This document shows, one piece after another, positions 43,291-50,333 of a stretch of DNA of 57,853 nt (within the stretch, counting starts at the first letter, position 1; every line of letters begins with the position of its first letter). A program made the translations under genes and the position numbers. The notes beneath the pieces are model-generated. The model was not told the DNA's origin, did not search any database, and saw only the letters and a list, made by a program, of their open reading frames with translations. The stretch is from SFHK01 sp045538305 (GTDB taxonomy: Bacteria; Bacillota; Clostridia; Christensenellales; Aristaeellaceae): contig JAZSRC010000001.1 of NCBI GenBank assembly GCA_045538305.1, positions 1 to 57,853 of the forward strand. Direction: 5' to 3'.

Positions 43291-43384
43291 AGATCATCAA
43301 CAAATTCCAGGGAGAGGCTTGGAGAGGGAGCGCACTCCCTCTCCATTTTCCATCGATTTCGGCGGCATGTACGGCGAAATCGCG
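43290..43384 (+). repeat. 95-bp interspersed repeat, copy 2
   Basis: Same length as copy 1 (37252-37346), 89 of 95 positions identical. The stem GGAGAGGGAG/CTCCCTCTCC (loop CGCA) and the stem CGATTTCG/CGAAATCG are both intact; two of the six differences fall in a loop and in the T-run. It starts at the last base of hairpin A1. Confidence 0.8.
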
Positions 43385-43503
43385 CGTTTTTCCTGAGCGG
43401 AGCGGCGAAAAACGCTTCCCCTTCCCGGGCTCCGCCCGGAAATCCCGCAGGATTTCAGGAGACCGACCTTCCCATCAAATAAGGGTCTTTTTTGATGGCT
43501 TGA

Positions 43504-43542
43504 AACACGGGAAGTGATCCATACGATCGCTTCCCGTGTTTC
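43504..43542. repeat. 39-bp palindromic repeat, copy A2
   Basis: One base differs from A1 (T for G in the left arm). It lies directly behind the stop codon of the minus-strand zinc-ribbon gene and could act as its terminator, since GAAACACGGG... on that strand ends in CGTGTTTCA. Confidence 0.8.
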
Positions 43543-43543
43543 G

Positions 43544-43744
43544 TTATTGTTTTTTTGCAAAAAGCATGCATCCCTGTTCGCGGAACTGCTCTATTTTCTT
43601 CCTGAGCAGGCTTTCCTCGCAGCGAAAGAGAGCCGCGAGGCATGTGATGCACAGGTGTTCGTTTGCACCCCGATTGATCATCTTTTTATGAAGACCAATT
43701 TCATCCGCCGTGAGCGGACGGCTGCAGTTCATACATGCAGCCAT
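43544..43744 (-). CDS. Small zinc-ribbon protein
   Basis: 66 residues. CMNC near the start and CITC near residue 32-35 form a four-cysteine zinc site; the rest is a charged helix (SLLRKKIEQFREQGC). Similar small proteins occur in clostridia without an assigned role. Its ATG follows the GH27 stop codon by one base (TAACATG), so it is translationally coupled to GH27. Confidence 0.7.
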   Translation of the reverse strand: MAACMNCSRPLTADEIGLHKKMINRGANEHLCITCLAALFRCEESLLRKKIEQFREQGCMLFAKKQ

Positions 43745-43745
43745 G

Positions 43746-44939
43746 TTATTTATCTACGATTTTCACGCGGAAGAGGCGGCAATCATGGGGCGCCAACTCT
43801 TCGACGATCAAACAGTCATTTATGCTTTTTACGGTTTCGTTTGTCCAGAGATCTGTAGCTACAAAGGTCTTTGCGCAGTTTCTGGCAAGACCAAGGTTAT
43901 CGCACGTTACAGTCAGACTCCAACGGTTCTGCGTACTGTCTGTCAGGTTGAACATGCCAAGGGCGATATCGCCGTTATCCAGATATTTTGCAATGATTGG
44001 TACGTCCAGCGGATAGTTGATGAAGTGCGGTTCTGTTTCGGATTTTCTGCTGCTGTTTGGAACATAGTTGTAGCTGTTTGCAAAAAACGGAGAACAGCCT
44101 TTGGGATCCTGATTGATTTTCAGTACCTCACGGTTCATGAGTATAGACTTTGTTGCTTCATCCATGCTGCGGATATCGCAGCCGATCATCAGAGGTGAAT
44201 TCAATAGCGCCCAAAGCGAGAAATGCGTGCGGTATTCTTCATAGGTACAGCCCTTAAAGCCCACGTTTCCGCGCGCGTTCATACCTACAACCAGCATATC
44301 CATGTCGTTGAAGCAGCCTTTCCCGTTGTATTCCAGGAACTTCAGCTGCGACTGCGCCAGCATCTTAATCGATTCCCATGAATCCTGAATGTCGCCCGTG
44401 GAACGCCACATATCCGCGCCGGTTTCCTTGATCCATTGCTTGGTGTTTTCGCTGCCCCAGGAGCAGGCGCTGAACAGTATATCGCGACCGCAATTTGCCA
44501 GCGCGAGGCCCATGCGTTTGTACAGCGTGTCGCCACGCACGGTGGAAGGATGAAAGCAGAAATCGTATTTCAAAAAATCAACGCCCCATTCGGCGAAGTT
44601 CTTTGCGTCCACCCACTCGTAATCGAAGCTCGAAGGATACCCTGCGCATGTCATATATCCCGCGCAGGAATACATACCGAACTTCAGCCCCTTGGAATGT
44701 ACATAGTCTGCAACATACTTCATACCGTGGGGAAATTTTGCGGGGTCCGGTACCATATTGCCCTGCGCATCGCGCTCGCGAAGATGCCATATATCGTCAA
44801 TAACCAGATAATTGTATCCGGCGTCCTTGAGTCCGCTTTCTACCATTGCGTCCGCTGATTCCAATATCAGTTTTTCGTCGATATTTGCGCCGAATGTATT
44901 CCAGGTGTTCCAGCCAAGCGGCGGCGTATTCACATGCAT
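43746..44939 (-). CDS. GH27 alpha-galactosidase-type glycosidase
   Basis: 397 residues. Family GH27 signatures: the N-terminal PPLGWNTWNTFGANIDE, YLVIDDIWHLRERD, KFGMYSCAGYMTCAGYPSSF, the nucleophile Asp126 in FLKYDFC, and the acid/base Asp183 in MWRSTGDIQDSW. The C-terminal part is the usual beta-sandwich. GH27 enzymes retain configuration on alpha-galactosides or alpha-N-acetylgalactosaminides. No signal peptide, so it acts on imported sugars. It starts an operon with the small zinc-ribbon gene. Confidence 0.92.
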   Translation of the reverse strand: MHVNTPPLGWNTWNTFGANIDEKLILESADAMVESGLKDAGYNYLVIDDIWHLRERDAQGNMVPDPAKFPHGMKYVADYVHSKGLKFGMYSCAGYMTCAGYPSSFDYEWVDAKNFAEWGVDFLKYDFCFHPSTVRGDTLYKRMGLALANCGRDILFSACSWGSENTKQWIKETGADMWRSTGDIQDSWESIKMLAQSQLKFLEYNGKGCFNDMDMLVVGMNARGNVGFKGCTYEEYRTHFSLWALLNSPLMIGCDIRSMDEATKSILMNREVLKINQDPKGCSPFFANSYNYVPNSSRKSETEPHFINYPLDVPIIAKYLDNGDIALGMFNLTDSTQNRWSLTVTCDNLGLARNCAKTFVATDLWTNETVKSINDCLIVEELAPHDCRLFRVKIVDK

Positions 44940-44974
44940 AAATATCTCGTTCCTTTCCGTTGTTCCATGTACAG

Positions 44975-45004
44975 ATTATAGCACCGGAAAATTGACGATG
45001 TCAA
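44975..45004 (-). promoter_or_regulatory. Promoter of GH27 with overlapping dyad
   Basis: On the minus strand TTGACA (45004-44999) and TATAAT (44980-44975) are 18 bases apart. The dyad ATTGAC-GAT-GTCAAT (44991-45005) covers the -35 box and is a likely operator. Confidence 0.7.
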
Positions 45005-45047
45005 TAAACCGCGCTGCATATTCCGGGCAAACGCTTTGGGGTTTTAT

Positions 45048-45076
45048 TTGCATGCACATGGGTTTTATTGTATAAT
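45048..45076 (+). promoter_or_regulatory. Promoter of the barnase/barstar operon
   Basis: TTGCAT (45048-45053) and TATAAT (45071-45076), 17-base spacer, just upstream of AAAGGAG. Confidence 0.6.
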
Positions 45077-45097
45077 AATCGTAAAGGAGTGGTGGTT

Positions 45098-45637
45098 ATG
45101 TTAAAAAGGCTGTTTGCAATTCTGCTCGCTGTGATGCTGTTCCTTTCGACTGCGCTTTCCGAGCCTGCAGAGGTGCTGGCGGATGAATCCTTTGCCGTTA
45201 CCGACGGCATTTCGGTTGAACGGGGCTATGACTATGTCACGCCGGGCGAGGTATCTTTGTATCTGTATGTATTTGGCGAGCTTCCGCCCAACTATCTTAC
45301 CAAAGCGGAAGCCAGGGATATGGGCTGGGTTAGCAGCGAAGGGAATCTGTGGAATATCGGTTATGGCCTGACCATCGGCGGCGATGTGTTTGGAAACCGT
45401 GAGGGATTGCTTCCCGATGCGAAAGGGCGCACATGGTATGAGTGCGACGTGAACTATTTCGGTGGCTTCCGAGGCGGAGAAAGGCTTGTATTCGCTACGG
45501 ACGGCCTGATTTACTATACGATGGATCACTATGAAAGCTTTGAACTTTTGTATAACGGCTGGTTCGATCCCGATTACCGATACGGCGAAGAAGAAGTCGA
45601 TTCATACGATGAAGGCTGGTGGAGCTGGTTATGGTAA
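45098..45637 (+). CDS. Secreted barnase-type ribonuclease
   Basis: 179 residues from ATG 45098 with AAAGGAG 8 bases upstream. A signal peptide ends near residue 21. Residues about 55-150 align along their length with Bacillus barnase: ELPPNYLTKAEARDMGWVSS, then GGDVFGNREGLLPDAKGRTW and the active-site stretch. Catalytic residues match: Glu115 (ECDVNY; barnase Glu73), Arg125 (Arg83), Arg129 (Arg87) and His144 (DHY; His102). A 30-residue acidic and Trp-rich tail after the RNase domain (GEEEVDSYDEGWWSWLW) is not part of barnase. It should cleave RNA outside the cell or in competitors. The next gene supplies the inhibitor domain. Confidence 0.93.
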   Translation: MLKRLFAILLAVMLFLSTALSEPAEVLADESFAVTDGISVERGYDYVTPGEVSLYLYVFGELPPNYLTKAEARDMGWVSSEGNLWNIGYGLTIGGDVFGNREGLLPDAKGRTWYECDVNYFGGFRGGERLVFATDGLIYYTMDHYESFELLYNGWFDPDYRYGEEEVDSYDEGWWSWLW

Positions 45638-47037
45638 CTCATGTAATAGACGGAAAAAACATGACCGACCGAGCTAAGGCGCATGATGAGCTGAAGCGAT
45701 CGCTGGGGCTTTCAGAGCATTATGGGCGAAATCTGGATGCACTTTGGGATGAGGTATCCGTGATGAACGGGTGCGTAACGCTGGAAAATGCGAACGCACT
45801 GATCAAAAACCTTGGCGCATACGGGGAAAAAATCATACGCGTGCTTGAAGAAGCCGGTCAGGTGAATTCCGGTTTTTTGTTTGAAAGGAAAAGTGCCTTG
45901 CCTAAGAATGCAGTTATCCATGAAAAACTCGCTTCTTACATACAAAACGGTGACATCGCAGGCGCAGGTCTGATTGTAAGAAAAGGCTCTGAAATTGTTC
46001 ATGAGGAATATGCGGGCTATGCCGATATCAATGTCGGTATTCCTGTTGGAAAAAGGAGCCTGTTTCGCCTTGCCTCCATGTCTAAACCCGTATGCGCCTG
46101 TGCGATTATGCTGCTTGCACAGGAAGGGAAACTGTGCATAACAGACAGGGTTTCAAAATACCTGCCTGAATTCGGAGATATGCTTGTATGCGCAGGAGAA
46201 AAAGAATATGCGTATAAAAACGCGGCAGATGTACCTTTGAAAAAATCTGAAAAACCACTGCTGATAGAGGATCTATTGCGCCACAGAAGCGGCCTTGGGC
46301 ATGGCGGAAACAGTATGCTGTTTGGCGTTGACAATGGAACCCTTTGCCGGTCGCTTGCAGAGCGAGCGGATATGATTGCGCGCATGCCCCTGGACTTTGA
46401 ACCGGGATGGGAGGCGGGCTATAGCGGCGTAACTGCGTTTGATGTATTGGGAAGAATTGTCGAAGTGGTTTCGGACACCCCGTTTGAACGTTTTCTTGCG
46501 GAAGAGTTCTTTGACAGGCTTGGTATGCCGGATACGACTTTCTGGCCAAACTCTGAGCAGGCGCAAAGGACGGTTAGGCTGTATGGACGCGAAAGCGGCG
46601 TGCTTTCGGATGTGTATGCGCCGGGAGAGGTAAAGAGCCCGTTTTTGTATCGGTACCCATCGGGCTCCGCAGGTCTTTTCGGAACGCTTTCGGATTACGA
46701 CGCGTTTGTTTCCATGTTGTCGGGGCGAACGAAAGGAATCTTAAAAGAGGAAACCCTGCGCCTTATGACGGCGCGTGATACAAAGCATTGCACTTCACTT
46801 GGCGCTTGGGGACTCGGTATGTTTGTATTTAACGGACGCAGCGTTTCGGGAAGAGGGCTGTCTAATGGAAGCTTTGGCTGGTCCGGCGCTTTCGGAACGC
46901 ATTTTTACGTTGATCCCGTAAATGATGTTACCATGGTTTTGATGGCGAACAGAAATGATATCGGCGGCTCCGATTCGTATGTGTCGCATGGACTGGAACG
47001 CGCGGTATTTGAAGGTCTTGGCCTTCAGGAAGGATAA
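45631..47037 (+). CDS. Barstar domain fused to beta-lactamase-fold serine hydrolase
   Basis: 468 residues from ATG 45631, whose ATGGTAA overlaps the barnase stop codon, so the two are translationally coupled. Residues 1-88 are a barstar domain: the barnase-binding helix YGRNLDALWD carries Asp36, Trp39 and Asp40, equivalents of barstar Asp35, Trp38 and Asp39. Residues about 94-468 are a class C beta-lactamase/DD-peptidase-like hydrolase with nucleophile motif SMSK (Ser149, Lys152), HRSGLGHGG, and GYSGVTAFDVLG as Tyr motif. There is no signal peptide. The frame is continuous, so this is a real fusion, not two adjacent genes. The barstar part should protect the producer's cytoplasm; why a hydrolase is attached is unknown. 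Confidence 0.9.
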   Translation: MVTHVIDGKNMTDRAKAHDELKRSLGLSEHYGRNLDALWDEVSVMNGCVTLENANALIKNLGAYGEKIIRVLEEAGQVNSGFLFERKSALPKNAVIHEKLASYIQNGDIAGAGLIVRKGSEIVHEEYAGYADINVGIPVGKRSLFRLASMSKPVCACAIMLLAQEGKLCITDRVSKYLPEFGDMLVCAGEKEYAYKNAADVPLKKSEKPLLIEDLLRHRSGLGHGGNSMLFGVDNGTLCRSLAERADMIARMPLDFEPGWEAGYSGVTAFDVLGRIVEVVSDTPFERFLAEEFFDRLGMPDTTFWPNSEQAQRTVRLYGRESGVLSDVYAPGEVKSPFLYRYPSGSAGLFGTLSDYDAFVSMLSGRTKGILKEETLRLMTARDTKHCTSLGAWGLGMFVFNGRSVSGRGLSNGSFGWSGAFGTHFYVDPVNDVTMVLMANRNDIGGSDSYVSHGLERAVFEGLGLQEG

Positions 47038-47047
47038 GTGACGGCGC

Positions 47048-48088
47048 ATGTCGGTTTTATTCAATTATGATATCAGCGCGCGCGACGTATTGTTCCACAA
47101 GGACATTTCCAAGCGCTTGCGCATGATGAAGCATGCCGGCGTTGAACGCGTATGGCTGTTCGGATATTTTTACGGACGCCATGAATCGTCTGAAGAGGAT
47201 ATCTTCCGCGCACGTCTTCGATTGGAGGAAGAGGGCTTTCAAACCGGAATTATCAGCCTTCCGGTAGGCCATCCCGGAAATTCTTTAAACCCGGATGATC
47301 CTGAGCTGGAGCTTAGAATCAAAAGCGATTGGACGTATCGTGTGGGCGCAAACGGCGAGAACGAGTATTTCAGCGCGTGTATTAACGACGTAATGACCAG
47401 TGACAATCGGGAAGCGGCCCGGAGCTATGCTCAAATGGGCTTTCAGCGCCACTTTTTTGACGACGATCTTCGCCTTGGCAATTGGGGAGATCAGATTCGC
47501 GGCTGCTTCTGTAAGGATTGCATTCTTCGCTTTAACGAAATCACGGGTGCTGGAGCGGACAGGGAAATGCTTCGAAAGGCTTGTGATGCTGGTGAAAACG
47601 AACTCGGTCGGATGTGGATGGACTACAATTGTAAAAAGCTTGCCGGCTTCATGAGCGCAACCCGGATGGATGGCATGCAATCGGGCGTTATGCTTATGCA
47701 CAATGCCGACGAAAGGCACGGTATATCCATACCTATGATCAAAAAAGCCGTGCCGGATTGCATGTTCCGCGTGGGAGAAATGTTTTTTGACGATGAAAGC
47801 TTTTCAAATCCCGACAATCGCCAAGCGTTGATTGCCAGCGTAAAGAAACACAGATCGCTGATCGGAGACAATGAAACCTACAGCGAAACTACCGTATTCC
47901 CTGCCGCAGCCATGTCGCCTGACAATTTTATCAGACGCCTGGAGCTTGAAATATCGCTTGGACTCAGAAACATATTCCTGATGAGCGGAACGTGGTTTTA
48001 TACCGAGCCCTACTGGGAAAGGCTTGGAAAAGAGCGAACGAGGCTTGCCGAAATGGCGGAGATTGCGGACGCGAAAGAAGACGCATAA
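47048..48088 (+). CDS. Putative TIM-barrel glycosidase-like protein of unknown function
   Basis: 346 residues. The layout suggests a (beta/alpha)8 barrel: RMMKHAGVERVWLFGYFYGR at strand 1, an acidic HFFDDDLRL in the middle, and a cysteine pair in GCFCKDCILRFNEITG, a metal-binding loop seen in GH42-like and related barrel families. No signal peptide. It follows the barstar-hydrolase gene by 10 bases with a weak ribosome site and precedes a URO-D-family gene. I cannot assign a family or substrate. Confidence 0.6.
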   Translation: MSVLFNYDISARDVLFHKDISKRLRMMKHAGVERVWLFGYFYGRHESSEEDIFRARLRLEEEGFQTGIISLPVGHPGNSLNPDDPELELRIKSDWTYRVGANGENEYFSACINDVMTSDNREAARSYAQMGFQRHFFDDDLRLGNWGDQIRGCFCKDCILRFNEITGAGADREMLRKACDAGENELGRMWMDYNCKKLAGFMSATRMDGMQSGVMLMHNADERHGISIPMIKKAVPDCMFRVGEMFFDDESFSNPDNRQALIASVKKHRSLIGDNETYSETTVFPAAAMSPDNFIRRLELEISLGLRNIFLMSGTWFYTEPYWERLGKERTRLAEMAEIADAKEDA

Positions 48089-48122
48089 CCGATACGCCGA
48101 CAGATGAAGGAAGTGAGAGTTC

Positions 48123-49165
48123 ATGACGGATTATGAACGCGCGGTTCTGTTTGAAAAGCCGGACGCAATTCCTATGCGCTTTTCCATCAACGACGCCTGC
48201 TGGAAGGCGTACGATCAGAACGCGCTGTTTGATCTGATGGAATCGCACAAATACCTGTTTCCGGATTTTGAAAGACCTGAGGGGGAAAATCTTCCCGAAT
48301 ATAAGCGGGTAGCGAGAGAGGATCAGCCCTATACGGATGATTTCGGATGCGTTTGGATGACTTCTGTTGACGGACTGACTGGTACGGTCAAGGGCCATCC
48401 GCTTGAAAACTGGGAGCTTTTTGCTTCCTATCGCTTTCCGGATCCCGAGATTTGCATGGACATTGGGCCTGTGGACTGGGAGAAGGAAAAAAGTCGATAG
48501 AAGAAATGCACGTAAAGGGGATGTTTGTATCCAGGGGCCTTAGGCACGGGCATACCTTTCTGCAATTGTCGGATATCCGGGGGTATGAAAATCTGATATT
48601 TGATATGGCGGATGAAAGTGTTCGTCTTACGAAACTTATTGCAGGCATTGAAGAATTCAATATGGCGATTGTAAACAGATACATAGCCCTCGGAGCAGAT
48701 CAGATTACCTATGCGGTAGACCTTGGCATGCAGTCGGGGCCGATGCTCGGCCCTGCGCATTTCAGAAAGTATATCAAGTCCGTATACAAGCGACTGATGG
48801 AGCCGGCGCTCAAAAGCGGAAGAATTGTGCACATGCATTCGGACGGGGATATCCGGTTATTGGTCGATGATATTGTCGACGATGGTGTTAAAGTGATAAA
48901 CCTTCAGGATCTGGTCAATGGTATCGATTGGATCCGCGATAAATTCAAAGGACGGCTTGCGGTGGAATTGGATATTGACCGCCGGCGCGTTACTGCGCTT
49001 GGAACGCCCGATGAAATAGATCGGCTGATTCTAAGAGAAATTTCCGAAATCGGCGTCAAAGAAGGCGGACTTATGATGATATACGGCCTGTATCCGGGTG
49101 TTCCGATTAAGAATGTGAAGGCGCTGATGGACGCTATGGAAAAATACGCAGGCTATTTCAGATGA
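48123..49165 (+). pseudogene. URO-D-family protein 2, frameshifted at an A6 run
   Basis: The N-terminal part (48123-48500) ends DWEKEKSR-stop, and the next frame continues with KKSIEEMHVKGMFVSRGLR to 49165. Restoring one base in the run of six A at 48487-48492 joins DWEKEKKSIEEM and gives about 347 residues of the URO-D barrel. The late motif is HMHSDGDIRLLVDDIVDDG: the zinc Cys seen in URO-D protein 1 is replaced by Asp. The break may be a sequencing error, a slippery site or a true mutation. Confidence 0.75.
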
Positions 49166-49185
49166 AGAATGGAGGAGAACACCGT

Positions 49186-49482
49186 ATGCCCGATACCAGA
49201 TGCGGACTCCATTGCGCGGGTTGCGAATATGTGGAAAAGTGTGGCTGTAAGGGCTGCATTGAAACCGACGGTCATCCGTTTCATGGTACATGCCCGGTAG
49301 CGCAATGCTGTCAGAACCGAGGATTTGTTCACTGCGGGCAGTGCCCGGAGCTTCCCTGCAGTCTTCTGACGCAATATTCCTTTGATCCCGTACATGGCGA
49401 TACGCCGGGCGGTGCGAGGATTGAAACCGTTCGGAAGTGGTATTCCGATGAACAAAAACAGACACAGCCTGACATTATTTAA
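49186..49482 (+). CDS. DUF3795-like cysteine-rich small protein
   Basis: 98 residues from ATG 49186, with GGAGGAG 9 bases upstream; the in-frame ATG at 49162 overlaps the previous stop codon and has no site. About eleven cysteines in pairs (RCGLHCAGCEYVEKCGCKGC, CPVAQCC, HCGQCPELPC) match DUF3795, a putative metal-binding protein of anaerobes. Function unknown. It precedes the AAC(3)-family gene by 12 bases. Confidence 0.8.
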   Translation: MPDTRCGLHCAGCEYVEKCGCKGCIETDGHPFHGTCPVAQCCQNRGFVHCGQCPELPCSLLTQYSFDPVHGDTPGGARIETVRKWYSDEQKQTQPDII

Positions 49483-49494
49483 AGGGGAATTATT

Positions 49495-50280
49495 ATGTAT
49501 ACAAAGCAGCAGCTGATCAGCCAGATCCGGGATATGGGTATTAAGGATACCGATACCGTTTTGATTCACATATCGCTTAAGGCCGTAGGTGAAACGGAAG
49601 GCGGCGCAGATGGGATCATCGACGCGTTTTCCGAATGCCTGCAGGACGGTTTGTTCATCGTGCCTACGCATACATGGGGCACCGTAAATAAGGAGCAGCC
49701 GGTATATGACGTGAACACATCCGTTCCCTGCATAGGTACGCTTCCGACGATTGCGGCATTCCGCAAGGATGGAATCCGTTCGCTGCATCCAACGCATTCC
49801 ATATGGGCAAAGGGGAAAAAGGCGGCGGAATTCGTAAAAGGGGAAGGCGATGTACAGTCGCCCGCACCCAGACAGGGCGCCTGGAATCGGCTTGCCGATG
49901 TTGGCGCAAAGATTCTGCTGATTGGCGTAAAGCATAACAGAAATACGTTTATTCATTCGATTGATGAATATGCCGCTTATCCCGACAGAATTGGCGAAAC
50001 GCCCTATGATGTTACGATCATTGATTACGACGGCAACGAAAACACGCATCCCATGCACCCGCATTGCTGCTCAAAAACCAATGATGTATCTCAGTTTTAC
50101 GTGAATTTTGAAAAGCCGCTTTTGGAAATGGGCGCACAGCGCATGGGCCGGTTTGGAAACGCGGAGGTGCGCGTAGTGGACGCGCGCATGTGCCGGGATA
50201 TCATCAGCCGCATTTACGGGCGCTCAGAGGAGGATATATTCCTGGAGTTCAGGGATATTCCGGATACGCTGTACCGATAA
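49495..50280 (+). CDS. AAC(3)-family acyltransferase (Antibiotic_NAT fold)
   Basis: 261 residues with AAAGGGG upstream. Family landmarks are IHISLKAVGETEGGADGIID, IVPTHTW, and the catalytic-loop SLHPTHSIWAKGK with its His. Family members acetylate aminoglycosides, but many relatives in clostridial glycan or antibiotic-free loci have other amines as substrates. Lying between a DUF3795 gene and GH9, it more likely acts on an amino sugar or similar molecule; resistance should not be assumed. Confidence 0.8.
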   Translation: MYTKQQLISQIRDMGIKDTDTVLIHISLKAVGETEGGADGIIDAFSECLQDGLFIVPTHTWGTVNKEQPVYDVNTSVPCIGTLPTIAAFRKDGIRSLHPTHSIWAKGKKAAEFVKGEGDVQSPAPRQGAWNRLADVGAKILLIGVKHNRNTFIHSIDEYAAYPDRIGETPYDVTIIDYDGNENTHPMHPHCCSKTNDVSQFYVNFEKPLLEMGAQRMGRFGNAEVRVVDARMCRDIISRIYGRSEEDIFLEFRDIPDTLYR

Positions 50281-50333
50281 TGGAACCCCGAGTTTCCACT
50301 GGGATTTCCCGGACAGAAAGGAAGAATGAAACG

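Larger units (their letters stand above)
43252..43542. other. Array of eight tandem hairpins between convergent genes
   Basis: Perfect stems follow one another with almost no spacing: 43252-43290, 43321-43344, 43354-43382, 43384-43415 (GCGTTTTTC/GAAAAACGC), 43425-43439 (CCGGGC/GCCCGG), 43439-43456 (GAAATCC/GGATTTC), 43472-43498 (CCATCAAA/TTTGATGG) and 43504-43542. Hairpins 2 and 3 belong to the 95-bp repeat. The region lies between the convergent reductase and zinc-ribbon genes and has no supported gene. It may be a structured RNA, a mobile element, or stacked terminators. Confidence 0.7.

Noticed and set aside
43297..43560. 87-residue minus-strand open frame across the hairpin array
   Set aside because: It crosses five hairpins and ends within the 95-bp repeat; no ribosome site and low-complexity composition.
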